NCBI RefSeq assembly: GCF_001625575.1
Contig: NZ_AUXV01000002.1
Span: forward strand, 124,001-188,000
DNA: 64,000 bases
Direction of reading: 5' to 3'
Source: Pseudoalteromonas luteoviolacea S2607
GTDB lineage: Bacteria > Pseudomonadota > Gammaproteobacteria > Enterobacterales > Alteromonadaceae
The translations under genes and the position numbers were made by a program. This document shows, piece after piece, positions 37,301 to 44,793 of the stretch (its first letter is position 1; the number at the start of each line of letters is the position of its first letter). Under the pieces are notes generated by a model that was given only the letters and a program-made list of their open reading frames with translations, did not search any database and was not told the origin of the DNA.

Positions 37301-38666
37301 TGTTTGGTAGCGGCAGTAGTGTTCTTATTTGCACCGCAACATCTAGCTTAGCCTTGCTGGCTGAAAACAAAGATATTTGTTTTGCGTCCATAGCTACATC
37401 AATGTGCAGTGGTACAAACCCTTGTCTGGCCTCGACAGATAGTTTGGTGCGTTCTCCATCGACATCTACAACCAGCTCGGTATTGCGATTACTTCTGATA
37501 TATAACAAGGCCCGAGGCGTCACTCTCTGTTCCTGACTCAAGTCGAAGTGAAGTGACTTTTTAAGTCGTGCAAATAATAAGTTATTGTTAACACGGCTTT
37601 GGAATAACTGTTGCTTGGCCTCCCGTAGTGGCTGGTATAAAGGCACTTTACGCCGGTGAATTGCGATCGACTGATTTGATGGGCTGATTGGTGTTAAATA
37701 GCTGCCTGTTGAAATGGTGCTAATTAAGTCTTGATAGCGCCTAAGTGCTATAGGGGTCGCTTGTTCTGGCCTAAATTGCACTAAGGCGGATATATCGTGC
37801 TCGAGATAAATTTGAGTAAGTGATTCATCCAGATTATTAACCCAATAAGGGTTAAATAACTTTTCTTGCTGTTTTATCGCTGCATCCACGTCGTAAATAC
37901 CACGGTGCATTTGCTCTAGCTTTACCCATGTTTTGGTGTGGCTTTGCAGGGTCAAATAACTGTTCGCTGGCACTGCTAAATAATCTACATTTGCAATACC
38001 GAGTTTATGTCTATCATATTCTTGTGCCTGTGCGCTGGAGACGTTGATGATGCTGACAGGCTTATCATTAACTAACGCAAATACTTTTCCGCCCTCGCTA
38101 AGATCATAGAGATCTCGATGCACGGTGAGTTTTAGCTTCTTTGCATGTTTAAAGAACACTTTTACACTTTGTGAGTTACTAAGCGGGTACAGAACATTCC
38201 GCTCTTGTGCTAACGTTACTGTTTTTCCGGGTAAAGGCAAACGTACTGCCCTACGAAAAGGGTCTCTGTGGTTGTGTTGGTAGCCACGCCAGACATGAAT
38301 TTGTATCGGGCTGTCCGTTACATTGCTCAGATTGACCACTCGAGCACGTTCAGCTGCTGCCAACTGGCAGCTATTTTCACGGCACAACCATTGATCTTTA
38401 TCTATTTTAGCGAGGGCATAAAATGTTTGCCCTTGCCAAAAGTCGACCTGTTCTAATGTGCTTGGATCCACTGATAGCCACTGGCCTGCCGGTAAGAATA
38501 AGGACCGTGTTTGATTTTTCTCTATAGTGATATCGGCTGCACTGCGCGAAAGTTGTCGGGTTTGTGCATCGTACCAACTAACGTCAGCCTGCAAGTATGC
38601 TTCTTGCGCTATCGCTGGCGTAGAGGTTGCTCCTAATAAAAGTACTAAGCAGAGTAAGAGAGGCAT
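34365..38666 (-). CDS. Large outer-membrane protein: helical-repeat periplasmic part and C-terminal beta-barrel
   Basis: A 1433-residue exported protein of no family I recognise. Signal peptide about 1-20 (ends TPAIAQ). The N-terminal ~500 residues are beta-rich with jelly-roll-like stretches; about 520-700 is helical and TPR-like (KLRMLVNSPYSEIRLRAWHL, AVLRYLSALLQQPDK); from about 1150 to the end there is alternating aromatic/polar sequence typical of an outer-membrane beta-barrel (GFVSYDRDGIFQ, WYLLEGAYRV, YSEVGLYNRWQ, WWWQPYFYYTS, GWISLNWTQDWF). The architecture recalls polysaccharide exporters (BcsC, PgaA: helical repeats then barrel), although sequence similarity is not evident. In the operon it likely guides the polymer across the outer membrane. 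The 22 bp overlap with the upstream gene supports coupled translation. Confidence 0.7.
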   Translation of the reverse strand: MPLLLCLVLLLGATSTPAIAQEAYLQADVSWYDAQTRQLSRSAADITIEKNQTRSLFLPAGQWLSVDPSTLEQVDFWQGQTFYALAKIDKDQWLCRENSCQLAAAERARVVNLSNVTDSPIQIHVWRGYQHNHRDPFRRAVRLPLPGKTVTLAQERNVLYPLSNSQSVKVFFKHAKKLKLTVHRDLYDLSEGGKVFALVNDKPVSIINVSSAQAQEYDRHKLGIANVDYLAVPANSYLTLQSHTKTWVKLEQMHRGIYDVDAAIKQQEKLFNPYWVNNLDESLTQIYLEHDISALVQFRPEQATPIALRRYQDLISTISTGSYLTPISPSNQSIAIHRRKVPLYQPLREAKQQLFQSRVNNNLLFARLKKSLHFDLSQEQRVTPRALLYIRSNRNTELVVDVDGERTKLSVEARQGFVPLHIDVAMDAKQISLFSASKAKLDVAVQIRTLLPLPNNELLYAQPKKLSDKSAVTTKLLTQIQQTKADSYLNSLSVFNIPLLSESDAFTDTKQSSAAALSHWRYQLGEVEYLVKQSPTEALPKLRMLVNSPYSEIRLRAWHLRLEILSQLNQDNAVLRYLSALLQQPDKMLSDFAANALLKRYQQSNQVFNIQGLCALKASLKGCPQLVISTLFAQGKFLETLWLDHDTKLFSAQSHKLYQGLGYASYTEYSQEDLPNYDLSYFEQAQLIGDTATYKAFKVGESPLTLTAHSPVNIKVNARVEGQSDGDNAIKWLHVDTQAKNYFMPLFSDVLSTTSVKTPNEENILSIASSSMITLEAGETLTLGSKTPVYLQLQVFDSTHFDPYSTQQLSQFELGTPFMNLLHQQSGTNLNSLTTLLNNALYRLENNTLKDYEFTALFSKLSTLQVPSQLAKLHDRVQSYGHWVAAEQYVNYAGTQLVDLSALESRSIAEQISRHTSQVDNAKGLTIRPYHTLSLDFSALESLQTRLVFHFSDAELISNAAALVAIETANEKTVWPITGNVSTFGLQQSELGSGIVKVRWLNPYLSQVLQVEVQVLNQKNWQNIELDQRQLFYYASNSQPVSAALKKDALVKIEYIKDNLRKEAIDFYPAGVITIPNSYSRLARLFTWQLNLNRQKIAVAPPVTPIPLKRPKLHFDRLARHFNTPLINADGNKTHIEGFVSYDRDGIFQTSEPIETAHRLDIGIRLRNRFKQHWYLLEGAYRVNNLRYESWSLDGVYNWLDDDSPWYSEVGLYNRWQETTASQETHLTSHIDATIGQIWRDDTSVRHQWWWQPYFYYTSIDKQEYLDDPLISQDMYNFYRAQHMHGWQAGYRIRYQPWVDSQFNGQVSSVSNEDWTSLDTVTFSGSWQQYYQGHIFNVGLSSSYVFADDHRPNATWQYLTSIGWQTLFDFSEHTAGWISLNWTQDWFRNNHNVRLEITLGNLQNTGFAPFAHDEIIFESLQLTHFLEQDINGR

Positions 38667-39412
38667 AAATTGAATTGCTCCATACTTACTGGGTGTGACT
38701 TCAGTCTTTTTCTCATTGGTTTACTAATTTCTATGTGAATAAAGCGGTGGGGGGCTAACCCTATTTTATGCAGTACATTTTTAGTACCACCTAACTCAAA
38801 TACATCCTTTTGGTATATATAGGTATGTTTGCTAAGGGCAAGCAAACATGACTGTATTTTCATTAATTTAGCATTGTAACTGCGCCCTTGGCTTAAAATA
38901 AAATCTGCATTTTTGCCCTGTGTTGTTTTGCGCTTTTTTTGGTTGAATCCATGAAGTTGAAAAATTAGCCCATTAGGGTATTTGCGATGAAATGCATTCA
39001 CTGCTGCAACATGCAGCCCAGATTTTCGTTTAGAGTAATCCATAGGGTTGGCGTCAGGGCTTTCGCTGTGGCGGTGGTGTGTATTGTGAACCATGAGGTT
39101 ACAACTTGATTCAAAAAGAGTACGCCCAATCGTAAGCGTATACTTATCATGATACTGATGTGGCACAGAAACAAAGCAAGGTTTATTTGTCGCACGGTAC
39201 AATAAGACACCTCCACCATGCTGATTTGTGGTGTTGATAAGTGAGTGTACTGTATTGTTCTTGGACCCCGTTTTTTGATATTTCCAAGGCCCGATACTGG
39301 TGGGCTGTATAAACCACTTATCTATGTCTTGCCATTGGATCTGGGGCTGGGCTGCGGCCGAAGAGAACCAGCAGAGCAAAAGTGTTATGGCAATCATATT
39401 ATGTATTTTCAT
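38645..39412 (-). CDS. Periplasmic N-formylglutamate-amidohydrolase/PGA-hydrolase-like protein
   Basis: A 255-residue exported protein; signal peptide ends SSAAA near residue 21. The pattern SVPHQYHD (His85), GRTLFESS, HNTHHRHSES (109-118), MDYSKRKSGLHVAAVNAF and LIFQLHGF (149-156) with FILSQGR resembles the zinc-site layout of N-formylglutamate amidohydrolase-like and related PGA-hydrolase-like proteins: a PH motif, a H-x-S/E cluster, and a strand ending in HG. This is pattern recognition, not a search result. If right, it may trim or release the polymer, the role PgsS/PgdS/CapD-type enzymes play in classical loci. Overlaps its upstream neighbour by 14 bp and the barrel gene by 22 bp. Confidence 0.5.
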   Translation of the reverse strand: MKIHNMIAITLLLCWFSSAAAQPQIQWQDIDKWFIQPTSIGPWKYQKTGSKNNTVHSLINTTNQHGGGVLLYRATNKPCFVSVPHQYHDKYTLTIGRTLFESSCNLMVHNTHHRHSESPDANPMDYSKRKSGLHVAAVNAFHRKYPNGLIFQLHGFNQKKRKTTQGKNADFILSQGRSYNAKLMKIQSCLLALSKHTYIYQKDVFELGGTKNVLHKIGLAPHRFIHIEISKPMRKRLKSHPVSMEQFNLCLSYSA

Positions 39413-41690
39413 TCTGCCACCATAAAGGAGTTAAAGGTTGCGCATTGTGCTCTTCTAAAATGGTAATCCACATATCATGTTCAGCTGTAATGGCAAATTT
39501 TTCAAGTGATTGAATGTCAGTACCTATTTTTATCGTTATGGGGGGGTAACTAATAACATCTGTTGACTGAGGATGAAGCATATAAGCTTCATTCTTAGCT
39601 GGCATCAAAGCATACCTTTTAGCTGCAATTGTATACTCTTCACTTAGACCTTTTTGATACTGAGCAAAGAGGTTGGTGTTGATCACTAATGCCGTATCAT
39701 TGTGCGAAGCCACGGGATATAAAAATGGTTTAATAACGATAGATACCGGTTTGGGTCTGTTGGCATACCTTAAAGACAAGGTCTCGCCTTGAGCGATTTT
39801 AAATAACCGAGTTTTTATAAAGTCACGTGCTTCACCTGTGTTTGTGTATATCGAGCGTGTATTCCCCTGTTTACCTGAGGATACCAAGGAGAGTGAGCTT
39901 GCGTTTAACTCAGCTTCAGAGTACTTGGGTACTTGATTATTAATAGCGATAAGCTTAGGCGTTTTTAGTTCGCCCTGTTGAACCACCGACAGCTTTTGCG
40001 GATCAGATACCTTTCGAAAATGCGCCGCAGAGGGCACTTGAGGTGGTTCAAAGTAGCTGCTCGGACTATACACAAGTGCAGTGTTGGAAATTGGGTGCCT
40101 GTCAAAAAGTGATTCAGAAACGTAAATCGTTTCTTTTACCACCGGCAGCGGCGGTGCCTCAAAGAGCCTTACTTTCAGTATTTGCTGCAATTCAGTAAAG
40201 GTAAATTCATTTATCGCCTTTTGTGCGAACCAGGCTCCAATTTCGATAAAGCTCGGCAGTGGGTTCTCACAAAGTTGATCACATAACACATTTTGATAAT
40301 GAAAATTCTGATTTCGGCTTTGAAGCTTTACAGCCACGCTATTTTGACTGGAAATAGTTACTTTTGCAGAGCTTGGAGGCAGTCTTAAAAAGTATTTTTG
40401 GCTCTCATTAATGACTTGGCGTTGTGTTTCTGGAGTGATCATTCTGTCGTATTGCGATATCAGGGATTCTAACTCAAGCCGATAGCGTTCAATTGGTTGT
40501 TCTTCGCTGTTATACACAGTAATGTTAACTTCTGAGCCCTGGGTATCTAAGTTTCTGAAGTCCATAACAATATCGCTGTTTCCAGTGACTGAGTAGGTGA
40601 CAGGGGTAGTTGGGCTCATAATATAGTAATAGCTGTGTAGCGGTACTACTGGTTGTTCCCCTTGCCGCCACTGCGTGAGTGCGGGCAAACTAGACTGTAC
40701 TGTAATGAGGCCGGGTTTTATGCCCTGAATTCTATACAGATTGTCAGCTACGAATTCAGCCTTAAGCTCTTTTGGTGCGCTAAGCTGTTTGAGATCATGC
40801 CATGAGATACGCAGCGTACTAAGCGGTGCAGAACTGGAGAAAACCAAATCTTCACTGTTCGAAACTCGAAAAGTGGCGGTGAGCTCCTTTGTGGAATAAA
40901 AGCTGTCCAAGTCCAACTGCTGCGCTGAAAAATCATAGGTGATGACGTTATAGGGCAGTGTTTCATATAAAATGTCACTCACGAAATCTATATTTGGGAT
41001 CCCCTGTGGAGCGAGCTTTTGCCAGTCAAAACTGACGGCATTACTGAGCTCCCATTGCGCGAGCGCATTCCCGCCTAAAGTGTGGTAATTGAGCATTCTA
41101 TCTCGCCACTCTACGGGCAATTTCAGCCAAATTTGTTGGCTACCGTCATTGTCAGCTGGTGTTTTAGCATGCAGGCGAACCACAACACCGCGTAAGGTAT
41201 CTTCCTCTGGAATAAGCTTTAATCTTATTTGGCTGGCGCTGGGGTAGATAGAAGTGTCCACATAAAAGGACTGCCCAGACGCAACCGAAAGCGCTTTTCT
41301 ATCCTCGATAATTTGCTTAACTTGTTGTTCTTGCGCAGCAAGTACCAGCTTTGATGCGTGGTGGTAAACATGTTCAACTAATACTTGGCCTTGTTGGTCG
41401 AGTAATTGATATTCGATTGCGTAATTAACAGGTTCGTCAAAGGCTTGCTGGCCATCAAAAATAGCGTTGGAGAGCAAGCGTATGGCAAGTGTTCGAGAGC
41501 TAGAAAAATTAAAAGAGACAAATTTATCTTCGGGTAGCCAATGTACAACCGAACGTGTTTCTTCTTCGCTACGCTCTTCAAGCCGCTCTGCAGATGAGAG
41601 CCAAACATAACCGTTATAGCATGCCCAAAGTGTTACCAGTACTAATGAACTTACGAACAGCGCGTGGAGGATTTTCTTAATCCAATACAT
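39399..41690 (-). CDS. Membrane-anchored periplasmic protein of unknown function
   Basis: A 763-residue protein with one N-terminal membrane anchor (about residues 8-29) and a large periplasmic part. I recognise no family. The sequence is beta-rich, without transmembrane segments after the anchor, with a cysteine pair (LCDQLCEN) near the middle that may form a disulphide. Several stretches (LRISWHDLKQ, MDFRNLDTQGSEVNITVYN) resemble beta-sandwich domains. Position between the CapC-like synthase gene and the hydrolase/barrel genes, with 14 bp overlaps on both sides, suggests a periplasmic adaptor between the inner-membrane synthase and the outer-membrane barrel. That role is inference from context only. 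Confidence 0.65.
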   Translation of the reverse strand: MYWIKKILHALFVSSLVLVTLWACYNGYVWLSSAERLEERSEEETRSVVHWLPEDKFVSFNFSSSRTLAIRLLSNAIFDGQQAFDEPVNYAIEYQLLDQQGQVLVEHVYHHASKLVLAAQEQQVKQIIEDRKALSVASGQSFYVDTSIYPSASQIRLKLIPEEDTLRGVVVRLHAKTPADNDGSQQIWLKLPVEWRDRMLNYHTLGGNALAQWELSNAVSFDWQKLAPQGIPNIDFVSDILYETLPYNVITYDFSAQQLDLDSFYSTKELTATFRVSNSEDLVFSSSAPLSTLRISWHDLKQLSAPKELKAEFVADNLYRIQGIKPGLITVQSSLPALTQWRQGEQPVVPLHSYYYIMSPTTPVTYSVTGNSDIVMDFRNLDTQGSEVNITVYNSEEQPIERYRLELESLISQYDRMITPETQRQVINESQKYFLRLPPSSAKVTISSQNSVAVKLQSRNQNFHYQNVLCDQLCENPLPSFIEIGAWFAQKAINEFTFTELQQILKVRLFEAPPLPVVKETIYVSESLFDRHPISNTALVYSPSSYFEPPQVPSAAHFRKVSDPQKLSVVQQGELKTPKLIAINNQVPKYSEAELNASSLSLVSSGKQGNTRSIYTNTGEARDFIKTRLFKIAQGETLSLRYANRPKPVSIVIKPFLYPVASHNDTALVINTNLFAQYQKGLSEEYTIAAKRYALMPAKNEAYMLHPQSTDVISYPPITIKIGTDIQSLEKFAITAEHDMWITILEEHNAQPLTPLWWQNENT

Positions 41691-44600
41691 GTTGAATACC
41701 TCCGGCTGCGTAATTAAAGTCCTCTAGAGACAGTACTTTATTGCTGGTGGGTGTATAGATTGCGACGAGTTTGTCGTCTAGCTTTATGGTGAGTGCCAGC
41801 TGTTGATTTCGTTCTAGACGAACAGCTTGCAAGCGACATTGACTGAGGGCTTGGCAAAATTGACTTAATAAAGGCAAATGCTGATCTTGTGCATATTGCT
41901 CAGTGAGCGCTGTGATGTCACTAATTGAGATCGCTGTGTTATCGTGTCGCCAATCGTCTGGGCCCAACACGGAAGTTCTCAGTGTTTTGAGTTCAGGGAT
42001 ATGAGAAACTGCAATTAGGCGCTGCAATAAGGCTTGTTCAGAAATAGCAAAATGTTGTTTGAAGTCTGAAGCAAGCCAAAGTGTAGCGAGTTCACTGCGA
42101 GGACTAAATAAGCGATATCCCGATTGAGGAGATGTACCAATTTCTAGCCCTCTCGTCTGAGCTTGTCCTGCAACCACCTGAGATGAGACACCTAAGTCCA
42201 CCAGTGTCTTTTGTAGTTCAGTTAAAGTACTGGAGTGCTGGGTATTGGGCTGTGTAAACTGAAAAGCGATGGCGCTCGGGCGTATATAAGATGGCGCACT
42301 ATGACTTCTTACCTGCAAGCTTAATATAGGTGTTTGGGCAAAGTGCCTCAACGTACTTTGGTGCACGACATTAAAGAGGCTTCTTACATTGGCTGGCGCC
42401 ATCACATTGGCTAATTCATTGGCATAGGGGTGTGCACCTGCTATGAGTAAAGCTTTGGCATTTGAGCGTGCAAAAAGGTCACCAGAAAACTTTAACGTAT
42501 TACTTTCGAATAAAGGTCGTGGCACTTGGATATTTAGCATGGCTTCTGGGTGCATATTGATGACATAAAGTCCCTGACCTTGCTGGTAGTACTGTGGCGA
42601 GTTGATGGGAGCAATAACAATGTATTGTTCTAGGGGGTTATCTAGAATTTGTAGCTGGTACCCCATCATATTCGCAATGTGGTTGATACGCTCTAAACGG
42701 TTTAGTTCGTCCTGACTAAATTCTCTGTCAATTTGCTCATATACCAATGTATAGAGCGGCCCTAGAATTTCGAACTCCCAAAGCGCGGCTTCATTATTGG
42801 TTAACTCTTTATAGTGGTTACTGCCTTTGGCGCTAATATGCAGAGAAAACTCATCGATGATCTCGTTTAATGAAGCTTCTGTAAAAGTGACTTTAGAATT
42901 TGAAGAGGTGCTGGTATTTAACACGACTTCAGACAGTAAATTTGAGTAACTTTGACCATCAATAAATGCTTCGACCATTTTTCCGGTAAAGTCCGGCGTG
43001 GGTAAACTGTTGCGATGAAGGAGTCCAAATTGCCCTCGTTCAAAGCCCATCAAATTTGTGAGTTCACGCTGCGACAAAGAAGCCGGCAGTTGGTTATATA
43101 TCCAAAATTGACTCTGCAGTCCGAAAGGACTGAGTTGTAAGTCAATACGGGTGTATTGATTTACAGAGCGTATTTGTAGCACTTCGACGTTCTCGACAAC
43201 CGAGAAAAAAGCGCGATAGTATGCACTTTGTTGAGATACTTGCTGGGTTGCGATAGAGGGGGTGAATTGAGTTCCGAGAACCAGTGCGTTACTATCTAAT
43301 AATTGGAATAGCAATCCTGCAGCATCACTGGCAACACGCTCACTAGAGGGGTGTGGCACACTGATTATATGGTTTCTACTCGGGGCTTTCGCAAGAGCAA
43401 AAAAGCCACGTACGGTATTGCTCATAGCATCTTTGATATATAAATATTTATCGTCTTGTTGCAGAGTAAACTGCGCTTGAGCAAGTAACCTGCGAGCAAG
43501 CCGAATATTGTCCGGATCTTGCCTATCGCGGTTTAGTACGCGAATTGCGCTGATAAAGTTTTGTAATGTTTGTGCCTGTTGATATTGGCTAATTGATACA
43601 TGGTCGGTTTGCTCGGTATACAAAAAGCTCTTATACGCACTGATTTGTTGACTCAGCTCAATCTCTGTATTGTTTACAACACTCAAATCAGCAGGCTTAT
43701 AAGTAAAAATGGCTGGCACAAACATGATTAAAAAGCCAATCGTAATTGCAACCAAACCACCTACAATCGACGTTTGAAAAGTGGCTCTGATGACCAGTCC
43801 GAGCGCGTTTTTCTGATAGATTTTTAGCGCAAGGAGCGTCGAAAGCATATAACCAAATGCAAAAGTATCGGTGACTTTTAGCGTGGGATAGTAATTCACA
43901 ACGAGGTAGTTCAAAGCAATTTTGTATGCAAAGCCTATATTGAAGAAAAAGAGCAGTAACCTCGCGCCTTCAAAGTTGGCATGACGCAGTTTGGTAAAGG
44001 TGAGAATTGACCCCCCAATGATTAGGATCACTGCTGTTTCTGCAAAAGAAGTCAGCAGCTTAGTCGGCTGCATGATTTGTAGTGCCAGCAATGCAGGCAA
44101 CATGATACCGTTAAATTCCCAACCATACTTTATATTGGCTCGAGAAGCGATAAACGCCGTTATAACCAAAATGATGTAAGCTTTTGGGGCAGCGATTATC
44201 GAAGCTGCAACCGCCTCATACATGATTGCCAAATTGGCGATGCTAAAATTAGTAAATGGCATCAGGCCATAACGCACTAACAAGTAGGTAAGAAATAACT
44301 GGATTAAAGTGACACGCATGCCATATTTAAAACCGCCGTTCCACATGACGTTGGCGGTCAAGGCGATGATAACTAGCCCCAAACTATACAGTTGGCTAGA
44401 GTAGTCAAAAGTGATATCCCACTGGGCAAGGTAGAGTGCGACAAGTGGCCACAGTAATGTGTCCATGACCACCCTGACTAGGATGCTTATCAAAATGATG
44501 GCAAAAAATCGGTCTCTGCCAAACATTTCACTGAATCCGAAGCGCTCCATCAATATTTTGGCTGTCGATAGCATAACTACGTAAACGACAATCGCTTCAA

Positions 44601-44793
44601 TTAATATCACCACCGCAGAAATCGGCGTGACAATAAAGAGGGGAACCAAATACCCCGGTACCACTAACCCAGTTAATGGAAAGCCAAATCGCAAATTCAA
44701 CATGCAGACCACGGCGATACCTACCCATACCGTGGTGATGACTGATTGACCTAGGCCGCTGCCGCTTGGGAATAGCTGTAAAGCCCAATCCAT
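41677..44793 (-). CDS. CapC/PgsC-like membrane protein, duplicated and extended
   Basis: A 1038-residue inner-membrane protein, about seven times the length of PgsC (149). The N-terminal ~365 residues form about ten membrane segments and contain the PgsC hallmark TGLVVPGYLVP (41-51). An internal repeat is visible: FGFPLTGLVVPGYL (from 37) matches YGWEFNGIMLPALL (from 223), and a later segment near 139 (GLVIIALTANVM) matches one near 314 (GYMLSTLLALKI). After the last membrane segment, residues ~370-1038 are soluble, alternately helical and beta-rich, and resemble nothing I know. PgsC pairs with PgsB to form the synthase channel. The start shares one base with the stop of the CHASE2-like gene (TAATG), indicating tight coupling. 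Confidence 0.85.
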   Translation of the reverse strand: MDWALQLFPSGSGLGQSVITTVWVGIAVVCMLNLRFGFPLTGLVVPGYLVPLFIVTPISAVVILIEAIVVYVVMLSTAKILMERFGFSEMFGRDRFFAIILISILVRVVMDTLLWPLVALYLAQWDITFDYSSQLYSLGLVIIALTANVMWNGGFKYGMRVTLIQLFLTYLLVRYGLMPFTNFSIANLAIMYEAVAASIIAAPKAYIILVITAFIASRANIKYGWEFNGIMLPALLALQIMQPTKLLTSFAETAVILIIGGSILTFTKLRHANFEGARLLLFFFNIGFAYKIALNYLVVNYYPTLKVTDTFAFGYMLSTLLALKIYQKNALGLVIRATFQTSIVGGLVAITIGFLIMFVPAIFTYKPADLSVVNNTEIELSQQISAYKSFLYTEQTDHVSISQYQQAQTLQNFISAIRVLNRDRQDPDNIRLARRLLAQAQFTLQQDDKYLYIKDAMSNTVRGFFALAKAPSRNHIISVPHPSSERVASDAAGLLFQLLDSNALVLGTQFTPSIATQQVSQQSAYYRAFFSVVENVEVLQIRSVNQYTRIDLQLSPFGLQSQFWIYNQLPASLSQRELTNLMGFERGQFGLLHRNSLPTPDFTGKMVEAFIDGQSYSNLLSEVVLNTSTSSNSKVTFTEASLNEIIDEFSLHISAKGSNHYKELTNNEAALWEFEILGPLYTLVYEQIDREFSQDELNRLERINHIANMMGYQLQILDNPLEQYIVIAPINSPQYYQQGQGLYVINMHPEAMLNIQVPRPLFESNTLKFSGDLFARSNAKALLIAGAHPYANELANVMAPANVRSLFNVVHQSTLRHFAQTPILSLQVRSHSAPSYIRPSAIAFQFTQPNTQHSSTLTELQKTLVDLGVSSQVVAGQAQTRGLEIGTSPQSGYRLFSPRSELATLWLASDFKQHFAISEQALLQRLIAVSHIPELKTLRTSVLGPDDWRHDNTAISISDITALTEQYAQDQHLPLLSQFCQALSQCRLQAVRLERNQQLALTIKLDDKLVAIYTPTSNKVLSLEDFNYAAGGIQHVLD

